64,000 nucleotides of DNA from Thecaphora thlaspeos (lineage: Eukaryota; Basidiomycota; Ustilaginomycetes; Urocystidales; Glomosporiaceae): NCBI GenBank assembly GCA_900291925.1, contig UWYS01000013.1:682001-746000 (forward strand), given 5' to 3'. The translations under genes and the position numbers were made by a program. Within the stretch, counting starts at the first letter, position 1, and each line of letters opens with the position of its first letter. The notes beneath the pieces were generated by a model. It worked only from the letters and a program-made list of their open reading frames with translations, was not told the DNA's origin and ran no database searches. This document shows positions 10,901-21,023 of this stretch, one piece after another.

Positions 10901-11458
10901 GACGGAATCGCCACCGCCGCCCTCGTCGCCGTCGGATTCGTGGCGGGGCTTCTTTACGGCGACAAAGACCATGCCCTTAAAGTGCTCGTGCGCTGCGAGC
11001 GAGGTGATGGGGAAGCTTACGTCGAAGCTCTTGAGTAGGACGCCGTCGAGGAAGTCCCAGACCTTGATGTGACCGTCGAGCGAGGAAGTGACGAGTTGGA
11101 GCGGGTTGGCGGGGTTGAGGAGCATGCCGGTGATGGTGGCGGTGTGGGCGAGCTTGTGGGACGAGAGGGTGGATACGACCTGTCCCGTGGTGCGTGAGTA
11201 GATCTTGATGGCCGTCTTTGATACGAGGAAGAAGTAGTCTACGTCGCGGGCGAAGACGATGGGGAGGTCGGACATCTTGCCCTCGACCAGCGTGTCCCAC
11301 GGCATGGTGTTGGATGACCAGCCGGATGAGGTGGCCTTCTTCTTGCGCGGCTTTTGTGTGGTCGGCGCGGCCTCTGATGCCATCTCGACGTCGGCAGTGG
11401 TGGCGGCGGCGGCGGCTGCTGCCCTTTTGGAGGGGCTGGACGAGTCCTTGGAGCCCAT
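7976..11458 (-). CDS. UTP17: U3 snoRNP (t-UTP/UtpA) WD-repeat protein, WDR75/Nan1 type
   Basis: Early 18S rRNA processing factor of the nucleolar small-subunit processome. Two exons (8281-11458, 7976-8157) give 1,119 residues. Start at MGSKDSS, followed by an Ala/Lys-rich leader and then a first beta-propeller beginning DYFFLVSKTAIKIYSRTTGQ with ITSLDGHIKVWDF-like blades. Tandem propellers continue to about residue 930; the blade SFSPDGSLLAVGQGSFVTFW near the middle is characteristic of WDR75. An acidic/Lys-rich tail ends KKRKAT, a likely NLS. The 123-bp intron (8158-8280) is a multiple of three and reads open, so retention would not break the frame; its GTACGT donor, CTACAG acceptor and GT-microsatellite argue that it is removed. 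Length exceeds yeast Nan1 (about 900) through the low-complexity ends. Confidence 0.87.
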   Translation of the reverse strand: MGSKDSSSPSKRAAAAAAATTADVEMASEAAPTTQKPRKKKATSSGWSSNTMPWDTLVEGKMSDLPIVFARDVDYFFLVSKTAIKIYSRTTGQVVSTLSSHKLAHTATITGMLLNPANPLQLVTSSLDGHIKVWDFLDGVLLKSFDVSFPITSLAAHEHFKGMVFVAVKKPRHESDGDEGGGGDSVKKARKSSKAKVKKDADALDALADGDDGSAKYNSIIYTVSLANPALAGGAGAAGAQVRFSSGASIKPELVRIGKTREAASLGISPNGQWLVVIGNRKVQVARTSNLRAGFTKFVTAAQGATGSETGDRLTCMAFHPTEEARIVTGDDRGRIRVWYCLDDKYMADAGSQGGGAGLAMERHAPSTILHWHAHAVASLAFTPNGAYLLSGGEEGVLVVWQLASSGGNGASKEFVPRLGAPISTIAVANGLDGREQEFALGLADGTVAFVGSMNLKPTRTFSRIKIDSSRHLISSSSNRGGFNTAARQAAAAAKAHGLPLAVHPSTGNLVLPSGHPSSIQFYDAEKDVNAMELEIAPSNRVSRADDDPIEPTRVERVVFSTTVSEKTGESGEWMVTYDSRNLVDDAAAGEEEEDEDGDSDGSLPPLRSRVISESSLKFWRWDMVNRRYVLNTRIDRPHAGKRLTSITFSPSSEGYLLVTTGRDSKIRSWTLTSRPLKSGRTESFWTCRSCFQYRDTLPLCSSFSPDGSLLAVGQGSFVTFWAPEANLHQMTLSVPELRQRIKEVKFVEPNGRWVVVASARTVMVWDLVLGRMCWRRDAIGFGPLQSQVERWCDQDKASKAGSARSKILAIVDNDKDASTFCIVVNRARESRTIVEVYSTPSSGGAGVSDRPVERYAVDGVKLRQVISPSAPSHALAGVHVGKASSPALIGLTQSYDLVRLGALPASMGGTGGKAGSSSIRGIGGAKKTLFDDLFGPTLLTSDTLDVEVDDEDLTTTTTTMTEKKGIEALFDAPSHLLPPVTTLLDSFVERILPPRRVSSNTTVSAPTKQHRPTEESEKPNNDEKDKEKGEEKDIQKDVQQMMLVDFDYLVETFREMACGTSSLASFSVSFPFSRFLHLLTSPNNPFCFHPHTHTHILSTETNNTSTLPSKKDLQSSTSTSTPSRGKLNGTTTTTSTSTPIKKVQARTSPASSIKKRKAT

Positions 11459-12200
11459 GACGGATGAGGGAAGAGGGAAGCTCGAAGGTGGTTCGTGGTG
11501 TGTGTGCGATGGCGAAAGGTGGCGTGAAGGAGTGTCGGGTGCCCAATATCGACGGAAGGAGGATGTGTACGGGTATGGGGCCGGGTCGCCTTGAATTTGA
11601 GCGCAGGGACGGTGCTCGCTTGAAGACGAGAGGATTCTTGCGCCGGTTCGAGTAGGCCAAGCGGTTGAGGAAAGGCAACGAGGTGAAAAGCGCCTAACAA
11701 CAAAGGACGGGCATCGAAGGAAGGTCGAGGTGAGGTGATCCTGGCTGCTCCTGTCTTGTGCAGTGAGATGTGAGATGGAAAGGTAGGGAGGGACGGGGTA
11801 TGTAGAAGATGGTGTCAAGCAGGTCGACAAGACGGCCGTCCTTTCTTCGAGCCGCCTCGCTCAATCCAAAATTTCTCCAAAGCCGCAGCAGCCGCAGCCA
11901 ATGCAGCAGCAGCAGCCTCCCCCTTTTCATTTTATTCTATCCCTTCTTTTTTCTTTTTCGCGCCGTCCCACGAAAATTTGCCCAGGCTGCCACGCGTTCA
12001 ACCGGCCGGCAAGCCAATACACCGCCTAACCTCCACTTTGTCCCCTCACCCTCACCCTCACCCGGCGTCCATGATCAACAGCATATCCCACCTCAGGCGC
12101 AGCCACCACCACACGGCCATACGTCGCCATGCCTGACAACGAGCCCGCATCCGAGGCGAAAGCCGAGTCGACTCTCCTCCTCCTCCTCTCTTCTCACCAC
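11459..12200. other. Intergenic region upstream of UTP17, downstream of carnitine acetyltransferase
   Basis: A region of 742 bp. It holds a run of CAG-rich sequence near 11,880-11,920, a T/C-rich stretch near 11,925-11,960 and a short CTCACC repeat near 12,045-12,062. I see no gene. It should contain the UTP17 promoter and the 3' end of the acetyltransferase transcript. Confidence 0.5.
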
Positions 12201-14723
12201 CTACTGATAGTCGTTGTATATCAGCGTCCTGCCCACACCAGACAGCCTGCTGCTTCTCCTCTTGTGTCCCTTGTTCTCCGCCTCGGCCTTGTTCTGCGTC
12301 GTTCCATCGCCAAAGAAGCTGTACCCGCTCTCGCCCACCCCGTGCTTGCTGTAGCTCACCCAGTCGTCCGAGTAGCCGTTGCTCCCCGTCTTGTGCTTCG
12401 ATCCTATTGGCAGTCCAGTGCGCACCGAGCACTCGATGCCCGCGTGGTCGATGTAGGTATCCTTGGCACGCACGTTGGCCGCCTTATAGTTTTCGATGAT
12501 CATCTCCTGTGTCCGCATCAGGTAGCGCTCGAGCGCCTCAAGGTACCGCTTCGTCTGTAGATGTTTTGACGACGCGCACACCGTGATCCCGTCGTCCTTG
12601 ATGATGTAGCCGATGCCGAAGCCGTCCGGCGCGACAGGCCCAAAGCCGAAGATGCGCAGCGCAGGGTTGCCGCAATTGGACGTAGAGAGCACCGTGTGGT
12701 TCAGCGTACCGTAGCCCGAGTCGCGGAACAGCTCGGGGACCGGCTCGTTGCTTCCACTTTCCGCCTGATGCTTCTTGAAGACGGCGAGCAGCGCGTATAG
12801 GTGGCTAGAGGCGTAAAGGAGAGGGAGGGTGCAAGGGAGATTGCCCAGTCAGCTTTCGTACAGTGCGATTGCAAACCTGGGCAGCATGATAGAGGCAGGT
12901 GCGCGCCGACCGACCACTCACCGATCGTGTCCGTGTCCTGTCGCGCACGCCCTGGAGAGCTTCGAATGGCCGTCGCACGCCTTCTTGAGCGCACCCAACT
13001 TGGCCTCGATGGTGTCGTGCGAGATGTACGACTCCACAAACGCCAACGAGTGCGGCTGGACCGTCCGGATCGCCTCGGTGCGCCCGTGCAAGAAGGCCTT
13101 GGTCATGGCCGGCTCGTACGTCGTCTCGCAACGGCCGTACAGCGTGTAGTAGGCCGCCTGGAAAGCCATCTGCACGAAGGCGTCGGGCGAGAACTTGTGC
13201 CGCGTGATAAAGTTCTTGCCGTATCGGTCAAACTCGAGCACCTGGCACTCATTCTGGCAGATGAGGTCCGAGAGTCGCATCTCGCCATGGCGGATGCCCG
13301 CCGCCAGCTTTGGCGTCAGCGTCCACTCAAGCTTGCGAGGAGCCGTCGCTTGCTCGACCTCGTGCATTCTCTCGCCCTCGTCCTCGTCCGGCGACGCTGC
13401 TGCTGCTGCTGCTGCTGCGACGGAGGCGGGCTCCTTACCGGCCCCCTTTGCGTACGGGCTGGTCTTGGCCTTGAACAGGCTCTTTGTCGCGCTGTTGATC
13501 GACTTGGCAAAGCGCATGATGAGCTCGGTATAGATGTCCGCGACGTAGCGCAGCACCGTGTGGCCATCGACGCCGGTATGCTCAAAGTTGATCCCGGCCG
13601 CGCCGTTGGCGCAGACAATTATCTGAAGCTTGTCGTACCAGCGGTTGGTGCAGGTGCCGGCCTGCTTGCCGCCATCAAGCCGGTAGGTTCCGCAGAGCAT
13701 GTTGTTGCTCAGCTCGGCAGCATCGGTGGGCTCGCTGTCGTCCATGCAGACGACAAAGAGGGCGCCGTCGACGACCTCAAGACACTTTCTGTTGTTGGCG
13801 TTGTCCTGGAGGTGGTCGCGGTACATGCTCCAGATCGGCCGCTTCTCGGTGGTGAGGATGCCCATCGAGCCGTCGGCGACCTGATCGGGCGCGATCTGGT
13901 CGGCGTCGCGCACAATGGCCTGGAGGTTGCCGAGCATCGCGCGTTCCGTCAGCAGCGGGCGGTGCTCCTCGTCGAACGCCTCGAACCAGTAGATCTGGCC
14001 GCGGCGCATGACAACGATGTGCCTGCTCTCTGGCGCCGTCTCCATCCTGCAACCATGCTCGGTGGGGATCCGCGAGGTGGAGAAGAGCTTGGTGTACTGA
14101 TACATGTCGAGCGGCGTGCCGCGGACGTTGTCCGGCTCGAGGACGCCGGTGCGGAGGTCGTGGACGAAGGCGAGGCTTGCAAGGATGAGGTTGGCGGTCC
14201 GCATTAACTGGTTGCCGCGTGTCGGGGTGGGGTCGTCTCTACGGATCGGAGCCGTACGGTGGGGAAGCAGGGGTCAGTCATTCATTCGGGCGGTCCCTGA
14301 CAAGGTCTATGGATAGTGTGAGCGTGTGCGACCAACTCACTCTAGGATGAAAAAGGGGTTGAGGTTGAGTACGACGCTGTCGCTGGCCATGAGGTAGCTC
14401 TCGTCCCAGAACTCCTCAATGTAGCTGGCTCTTGTGCTGGCGTAGTTCTCGAGGGCCTGCTGCATCCTTGGTCCGTCTTTCTCAAGGAACTCCTGTACGA
14501 TCTTTGACGTCTTTGCATGCTGCTCTGGCGTCTGGAGTGCCTCTAGGCTACTGAGGTAGCGCTGGCAGGTGTCCTCTAGCTTGGGGATAGGGAGCTTGGG
14601 TAGCTTGGACTGACCCTCGAACGCCTTGCCCGCGCCGATGCCCTCTCCCTTGCCGACATCCTTTCCCTTTGTGCTCTGCTCGAGGGCCTGGACGTTGTCG
14701 GGCTGGCTGACACTAGGGGCCAT
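12201..14723 (-). CDS. Carnitine O-acetyltransferase (choline/carnitine acyltransferase family)
   Basis: Transfers acetyl groups between CoA and carnitine, the fungal route for exporting peroxisomal or cytosolic acetyl units to mitochondria. Three exons (14341-14723, 12922-14238, 12201-12804) give 767 residues; both junctions restore family motifs (NPFFILEDDPTPTRG and HGHDRHLYALLAVF). The catalytic His is in INFEHTGVDGH near residue 350. LPIPKLEDTCQRYLSSLEAL is the classical first motif, and GYGTLNHTVLSTSNCGNP is the carnitine/CoA-site segment. An Ala/Glu-rich insertion follows the catalytic region, and about 60 residues of Gly/Lys-rich tail follow the core. The C-terminus (YNDYQ) lacks PTS1 and the N-terminus shows no clear mitochondrial presequence, so a cytosolic YAT2-like form is plausible but unproven. 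Confidence 0.93.
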
Positions 14724-15981
14724 GGTGGCGGTGCGAGGTAAATTAGGTAGCGTTGTGCGGATGGCGGGCAGACGGACAGGATGCGGATGCGGATGCGGAT
14801 GCGGACAGGTGGAGAGCCTTGGTCGTCTCAAAGACGTAGGCTGGGCCGAGAAAGCGGCGGCGCAGGGAGCACGGTGCGCGAGAGGCTTTATATATACGAC
14901 GACGGAGGTGAGCCGAAGATGAGGAGAGGACGAAGGAAGCGAGAGGTCAGAGCGGGCAAGGGCCGACGGCCAGCGGCGACCTGGACCATGCATGCGATTG
15001 CGGGACAAGGCGGATGTACCCGTAAGAGCGCAGCCATCGCGGCGCCCCTCGCGCGCGCCTATAGCCTAGTCTCCCTTTCCTGTCTTGGCGTTTGCCCTTG
15101 CCTACGAAATACACTTCGATCCCAGCCCCTCGCGCGGCTCATCCGAAGGCTCATCGGTACAGCCGGCCCAGGTTTGGCCAGAAGTCCGGGAGCCCGCTCC
15201 TCTCCCCCAACAGAGGGGCAAGCATCTTCGACCGCAAGGCAGATGGCCGGCAAGATCCAGGTCGACACGCCGGGCACGACGGCCGAGCCCGTGTGGAGCG
15301 AGCCGTGGCCGCCTTTGAGCCGAAGATGCCTCACTATACTCGCCTGCCTTTACGTGCGTGCGTCTGCCCCGCCAGTGGGGAAGCGTCACCCTGTCGTCCG
15401 ATAGAACAGCTGTCCGCGCTGCGCACCCAGCCCAACCTGCCACAGAGACGTCCTTTATCCACGGAATAGCAACAAGGACAGTTGGACAACTTCAACCTGG
15501 TGTTTGTGAGTAGACGACTGCATCGGTTGTGTCGTTGGCTAGCCGCAGCTTCCCCATTACTCCTTCCAACAGACGCCACTACAATTCGGGGAACTCTTCG
15601 GCGCCAGTGTACTGACTTTAAATTGAGGGGAGGTGGAGTGTGGCTGGGCGAGTCATGGCCGCAGCCCTGTGGGCCCTGTTGATTAGACTTGCTCACGTGC
15701 CTCGGTCCTTTCGAATAGACATCGATCATCTCAGCCGTACGGATGCAGGACGCGGTTTTGTCGGCTCAGGCGGTTTCGTTTCGCCCGATCAGCCATCGTC
15801 ACGCGTCACCACACGCACGCACCACGTTTGTACTGCCATACGCTACCTGCCTTACTTTGGCCGCGCATCTCCATGATCCTTGGACACGCCGTGCTGCTAC
15901 ATCTTCGCCTCTGGTCCATATCCGCAGCCTTGACAAGGAGTCATGGTAGTCGTACATAGGTACAGTGTGTCCCTCAACATG
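14724..15981. other. Intergenic region with a transposon-related repeat
   Basis: A region of 1,258 bp between the acetyltransferase promoter and the IPI1 3' end. A GGATGC hexamer repeat lies near 14,778-14,806, and a TATATATA stretch at about 14,890. Frames around 15,085-15,400 are open but match nothing I know. The 170-bp repeat at 15,404-15,573 is described separately. A CACGTG lies near 15,693. Confidence 0.5.
15404..15573. repeat. Inverted-repeat copy A (CpG-retaining)
   Basis: This segment matches the reverse complement of 24,017-24,187 over about 170 bp with roughly ten mismatches, then similarity stops abruptly at both ends. It retains seven CpGs in its first 125 bases, all of which are lost in the other copy. 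Neither end shows obvious terminal repeats. The partner lies directly behind a KDZ transposase fragment, so this is probably a piece of the same element family. Confidence 0.9.
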
Positions 15982-17875
15982 TTACACTCCAGCAGCAGCC
16001 GTCGCCCACTGCACCGCGTCAGACAGCCGTCGCGCCACGCCATCGTCGCCCGCAGTCGTAGGCCTCGCCGCCGCCTCGACATGCCTACATCCAAGCCACT
16101 CGACCAGCGCCAGCGCCTCCTTCCTCTCCTCGACGCTGTGCAGCTTGCCAAACGGTCCCGCCACCTTGCTCTTCTTGGTCGGGTGCTGGATGCAAAAGTA
16201 CGGCGCCAGCTTCTCCCGCACCGCCCTCACCTCCTTGGTTGAAAGCTTTATCCCGCAGCCCCCGTTCGTGCGTGACGACACCACCACCAGGTACCGCAGC
16301 AACTCGAGCACCTTGTGCGGCGTCGTCGCACCCTCCCCGCTCCCGCCCACGTAGGCAGAGGGCCAAGAGGTGGCCTCCCACAGGTACCGCGGAAGGCTCT
16401 CGATCCACCGCCCCAGTGCCATCCGTGCACCACTGCCCTCCTGCACCCAGAAGCCGCCGCCGCCGCCGCCTGGCGTCTTGCGACCGCCCGCTGCGTCGTA
16501 CGAGGCAAACGTCTGCAGCGTACACAGCCGCGCCACGAACTCAAACGCGAGCGCCTTGACCTTGCTCGAGCTCCCGCTCCGCGTGTAGTGCTCCAGCACC
16601 GCGTCGAGCAGCGTCGTCCCCTGCTCCTCGCACGCCGTCGCCGTATTGAGCAGCAGCCACACTGTTGGCAGCAGCGACTCGTACGTCGTCGTGTCCAGTG
16701 AAGCGCCGCCGCCAGACAGACTGACCGTCCCGCTGCCATCGCTGGCGCCGGCGCCGGCGCCGGCTCCCGCCGTAGCGGCCGCCGAAGTGGCGAGGAGCTC
16801 CGAAATGTAGCTAGAGACCAGGCCCAGTTGCGCCGCTAGGTTGATCTTGAGCTTGCGATTGTTGGCGGCGCCGTGCGGCTTCGATCCCTCGGCGGCAAGC
16901 GCATCGCGGCCCAGGCTGAGGGCAAGCAGGGCCGTCAGCTCCGAGAATCCCAGGTCCATCTCGATCAGCGTCATGCGAGCCTTTTGCGACAGCGTCGTCG
17001 TCTGCGAGGCCATCGACGATCCTGCTTGCTGGCTGAAAGGAAAGTAGGTGGCGGCGTGTCCGAGAAAGCTTGCTAGCTCGCCCTTTTGCACACGAGAGGC
17101 GACGATCGGCGATGCGCCATCCGCCGACGCCGACGACGATGACGATGACGATGACGATGACGAAATTGACGCTCGCCAGAGCGTGATACACAGGGCGACG
17201 AGGTGCGATACAATCTCGGCCTGCGTCGACAAGCCGGCATTCTGCGCCGGGCCGCCGCTTCTACCAACAGGCTGCGCGTGCAGGTCCATGTCAGGTCGGA
17301 AGGCCGTGGGCGCAGTGTCCAGGAACGTGGCCACCATCACTGGCTGCAGCAGCGAAAAGAGGTGCAGCGAGGGCGAGATGTCGGCGTCCGTCGAGCCGCC
17401 TCCCGGTCCAGGCCGAGACGAGCCTCCAGCGTGCGGGCGCAGCGACGCATCCGATGCAGCGGCGCGCACCAGCGACGAAAAGAGGTCACCTGTCGCCCAG
17501 CCCCTACCGACCGTGGTGGCGACATCGATGAGGCTGTCTGCGCCAAAGTCGGCAGAGAGAAAGTCGGAAGGCGTGCTCGGTCCAGCAGCAGCAGCAGCGG
17601 CGGCGGCGTGCTTTCGCTTCTGTCGCTTGCTGCTGCTGCCGCTTCCGCTCTCTAATGCATCAGAAGGAGCTGCAGAAGCGGTGCTCGCGGAGCCGTCTCC
17701 GTGAGCGTCGCCGTGCCCGAGCACGGCAAAGTCACGGTTGCCACGCTTGCGAAGGTCTGGCCGCATCAGGCCTTGGAATGCTTCGAAGTCGGCATCGTCG
17801 CGGAAGCTGGAGCGGAAGAACCAGGTAGGACAGTCGTTGATCTGGGTCGCCGCTTGACGACAAGAGGATGCCGTT

Positions 17876-17906
<31 letters not shown>

Positions 17907-18901
17907 CCTGGCCTTGTTCGCGCGCGGTCGCTTGTGACGATGCGGCTGACGCAGCGCGGGGAGCGGACGAGCTTGAGCGGGCGGCCGCCGCTACCAGGAA
18001 GCTCCTGAGGCTCTTGAAGACGAGGAGCTTTGCAGCGGGCGCCAGGTCGGTAACGGTTGTCGAGGCGGTGCGCTGCTGCCCATTGGACTTGTCGAGCGAG
18101 GATGCGCCAGCGCCGGAGCGACGCGTGATGCCGAGCAGGTTGAGGTAGCAGTTCACGAAGCGCTCGCCGTGGGACGTCTGGTCGCCGTCTGTGGAGGCAG
18201 CGGCGGTGCCGTTGGACGAGGGCTGTCTGGTAAAAGCAAAAATGGCATCCTGCCAGCCCGTGGTAGTGGAAGCTGGGGCAATCTGGATGAGGACGTCGAG
18301 GATGCTTAGGGCGTCGAGGCGCACCTCTGGATAGATGTGGCTAAGGGCCGACGACGTGAAGAGAAGGAGTGCGTTGAGGTAGGGAGCGAGGAGGATAGAA
18401 GGGATCTGGGGGAGATACCAGGCGAGGAGTGCGTAGAGATTCCTCCTGACGGCCTGGTCGTCGTCAGAGAGAACCCTGCAGAGGTCTGGGATGAGCTGGC
18501 CCACAGCCGAGTGTATGAGGCCTGGGTGGAGCGTGAGGATCTCCCAGATGCCGACGACGGCCTCCCTACGTACGCCTGCGCCAAAGTGGCGGAGCTGCTG
18601 CGAAAGTTGGGTAACGCCGAGGTTGCGGCTGGTGACTAGCCTTGCCGAGTTGTCCCTATTGATGCTCTGCTGCGGGAGAGCGATGGTCCTTGATCGGAAG
18701 GACGTGTCCGTGGCATTGTTGGCCTGCTGTTTGCCCTTTCCGAGCTTGAGCTTTCTTTTCTATGGGTCGAGAAGCAAGGGCAGAGAGGGCAGACGAGGGC
18801 GGTCAGACGGTAAGCTTTTCTCTGCGAGGGCCAAGGCTGGTGAAGAAGGTGCGGACCTGAAAGTCTGGGTGTCTGGCCTTGCTCTTTGATGCCTTTGGCA
18901 T
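15982..18901 (-). CDS. IPI1: Pre-rRNA processing protein IPI1/TEX10 type
   Basis: Subunit of the Rix1-Ipi1-Ipi3 complex that acts on pre-60S particles (ITS2 processing, nuclear). Two exons (18857-18901, 15982-18759) give 940 residues. The first exon encodes 15 residues ending DFQ; the junction gives DFQKRKLKLGKGKQQ, the family N-terminal motif, and supports an intron with an unusual GTCCGC donor. The conserved domain follows: SFRSRTIALPQQSI, then HEAT/ARM-like repeats (QLSQQLRHFGAGVRREAVVGIWEIL; HIYPEVRLDALSILDVLI) over residues 40-150. The rest, about 780 residues, is much longer than yeast Ipi1 (about 330) and resembles the larger TEX10 forms. It contains Ser, Ala and Gln runs and a Ser/Asp microsatellite at about 17,130-17,160. 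Confidence 0.88.
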
Positions 18902-19380
18902 TGTGGGTAGGAGGATCGTTTGGCGGTAGTGGCGGATGTCTGTAGCAACAGGCCAGGCCAGAGCGGTGCTGCGGGAGGAGAACGACGAGGACGAGGAGGG
19001 GGGAGGGGGGAGGGGGAGGAGGAGATGGTGGTGGCAAAGAGAAACTGAGAGAGGGTCAAACTGCAAATTGCGAAGAACGCAACGCAACGCCCGCATCGGC
19101 ACCGGCACCGGCACCGGCACCGGCACCCGCGCCCACGCATGTCTCCGTCTCCCGTCTTCCATGTACCGAGCGAGACGGCCGCGTGGTACGAGCGAGCGAC
19201 AGGAATTTGTCATGCTTTGGTCATTCACGTGACAAAGTGGCTTGGCTCGCCTGTCGGTGCGTTGCTGCACGTGACGCGCCCGACCGGCACCTTCCATGCT
19301 CATCCACGACTTCCCTCACCACCACCACCACCACCACCACCACCAGATCCCCCTCTGCCACACAGACAAGCCATACCACC
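18902..19380. other. Divergent promoter region IPI1 / PEX11
   Basis: Only 479 bp separate the two ATGs. It contains a G-rich tract near 19,000-19,030, a five-copy CGGCAC hexamer repeat at about 19,097-19,128, two CACGTG boxes (19,226 and 19,268) and a CAC trinucleotide run at about 19,318-19,345 just before PEX11. Confidence 0.6.
19226..19273 (+). promoter_or_regulatory. Pair of CACGTG E-boxes upstream of PEX11
   Basis: CACGTG occurs at 19,226-19,231 and again at 19,268-19,273, both followed by AC, 42 bp apart and 108-155 bp before the PEX11 ATG. CACGTG is the classical bHLH binding core (Pho4, Cbf1, SREBP-like factors). Which factor binds here, and whether IPI1 on the other side is also controlled, cannot be read from the sequence. 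Confidence 0.4.
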
Positions 19381-20378
19381 ATGTCGGCCCTCCAGCAAAT
19401 GATCCTTCACCCTTACCTCAACCAGCTCGTACGTGCACGCTCCGCCCCTCGCGCCCATGCCAACGTCCTGCTCTTTGCCTACTGACCAGCCCAACCACGC
19501 TCTTCCTCCCTCCTCCCTCCTCCCTTGTACACCCGCCCTGACGCATCCCGCAGCTCCGCTTCTGGTCCACCACCGTCGGCCGAGACAAGACCTACCGTAC
19601 CGTCCAGTATGCCGCACGCTTCCTCGCCTGGTACGAGTATCGCAAGGGTGCTGCAAAGGAGACCGTCGCCCGCCTCACCACAATCAAGTCGCAGCTCGGC
19701 CTGAGCCGGAAGCGTAGGTTTCTTCTTTCTCTCCCGTTGAGCCCAACGTCGCTGCATTGACCTTCGCTCACCACCTCGGCTTCCCACGGTGTCGCCTTTC
19801 TCTTCCGACGATCCTATCCACCGCGCAACCATCCGACAGTGATGCGTGTCGGCAAGTTTTTCGAGCACTTCCAGGCCGCCCTCAAGGCCACCACCATCCA
19901 GGACCCCGTCGTCTCGTATGCCGCCATTGGCAGACAGCTCGGCTACGGCTTCTACCTCATCCTCGACACCCTCCAGTGGATTCACTCGTCGAAAGTCTAT
20001 CAGTTCTCGCCGCCCACCGCTCAGTCCATCTCCAAGAACGCCGCGCGTTTCTGGCTCACCGGCCTCACCTTCTCCCTCATCTCGGGCAGCTACAAGACCT
20101 ACGTTCTCAACCAGCGCCTCGGCGCCGCGAAGCGTCCTCGTGCCACCGCCGAAAAGGAGGCAGACAGGAAGCTCGAGCTCGCGCAGATCTCGACCGAACA
20201 GGCCGCCGTCCGCTATCAGATGATCCAGGATGCCCTCGACTGGGTCATCCCCGCCACCGGCGCAGACGTGCTCGGCCTCGACGAGGGCATGCTCGGCCTC
20301 GCTGGCTGTGTCTCCAGTCTCATGGGCGCAAGGACACAATGGAGGGCCGTCAACGGTCCTGCCGGCGCCAAGAAGTAG
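19381..20378 (+). CDS. PEX11: Peroxisomal membrane protein PEX11 (peroxisome proliferation)
   Basis: Membrane-shaping protein that elongates peroxisomes before division. Three exons (19381-19428, 19554-19713, 19840-20378) give 248 residues, the normal family length (about 230-250). The N-terminus MSALQQMILHPYLNQLLRFWSTTVGRDK carries the conserved start and the RDK motif. An amphipathic segment (KTYRTVQYAARFLAWYEYR) follows, then FFEHFQAAL and, in the last third, the ARFWLTGLTFSLISGSYKTY region. The C-terminus ends in GAKK. Phase-correct junctions (codon split at the second) support the splice choices. The upstream E-box pair is a candidate control point. Confidence 0.95.
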
Positions 20379-21023
20379 GGCCGACCTCCCCACCCTCTTG
20401 TCAAGACAAGGCACTCTCTCGAGCTTTGAAAGCCATCCTCTGTCCTTTACTTTCCGGTTCCCTTTATGCTCCTCGATGTGCGGGACAAGAGCTCTCTTCG
20501 CGTCCTCTCTGCATACAGTACTCGTGCCTGGCCGGAGTGGTGGTCTGGGAGAGGCGGTGACCATGAGAGTACTCTTTCCATCTCAACGCGACGGTATGCA
20601 TGTGGCCAAAGAGCACATTGCACGTTGGTTCGCGAGTAGGCTCCGCCGTGCCCCGAATACGCGCATCGCCGGCGGATTGCTATGCTGGTATAAGACATCC
20701 GAGCGCCAGGTCCCATGCTTCCATCCGCTGTCCTACGAGCGGGATGCCGAGTGCGGACATGCGGTTGGAGTATATCAATCGAAAGAGTAAGCTATCCATC
20801 TGTCGAGTGATTTGCGCACGCTCAAACCTCAATCCCACAAGAGCACGCAACATGCAAAAGGTAAGCGTCGATTTCGGTCCGCGAGATTCATACAACGAAA
20901 GAGTGAAGCGACATCGACGACGTCAAGATATTCAGGTGTGCAGGGAACCATGTACAACAAGTCGGTGAGGGTATTCATATCGGAGCTCTCTTCTCGCCCT
21001 GTCCTTCTATACCGGCATGCCGC
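20379..21023. other. Gene-free stretch after PEX11
   Basis: A region of 645 bp with normal GC and CpG. Short open frames overlap on both strands, but none has family-like motifs. It begins the gene-poor island that continues to about 25.5 kb. Confidence 0.5.

Noticed and set aside
12045..12066. CTCACC repeat as a telomere-like tract
   Set aside because: Only about three copies, internal, and not a known fungal telomere unit.
12801..14207. 468-codon plus-strand frame opposite the carnitine acetyltransferase
   Set aside because: Starts inside an intron and covers the antisense of conserved exons; the minus strand carries the enzyme motifs.
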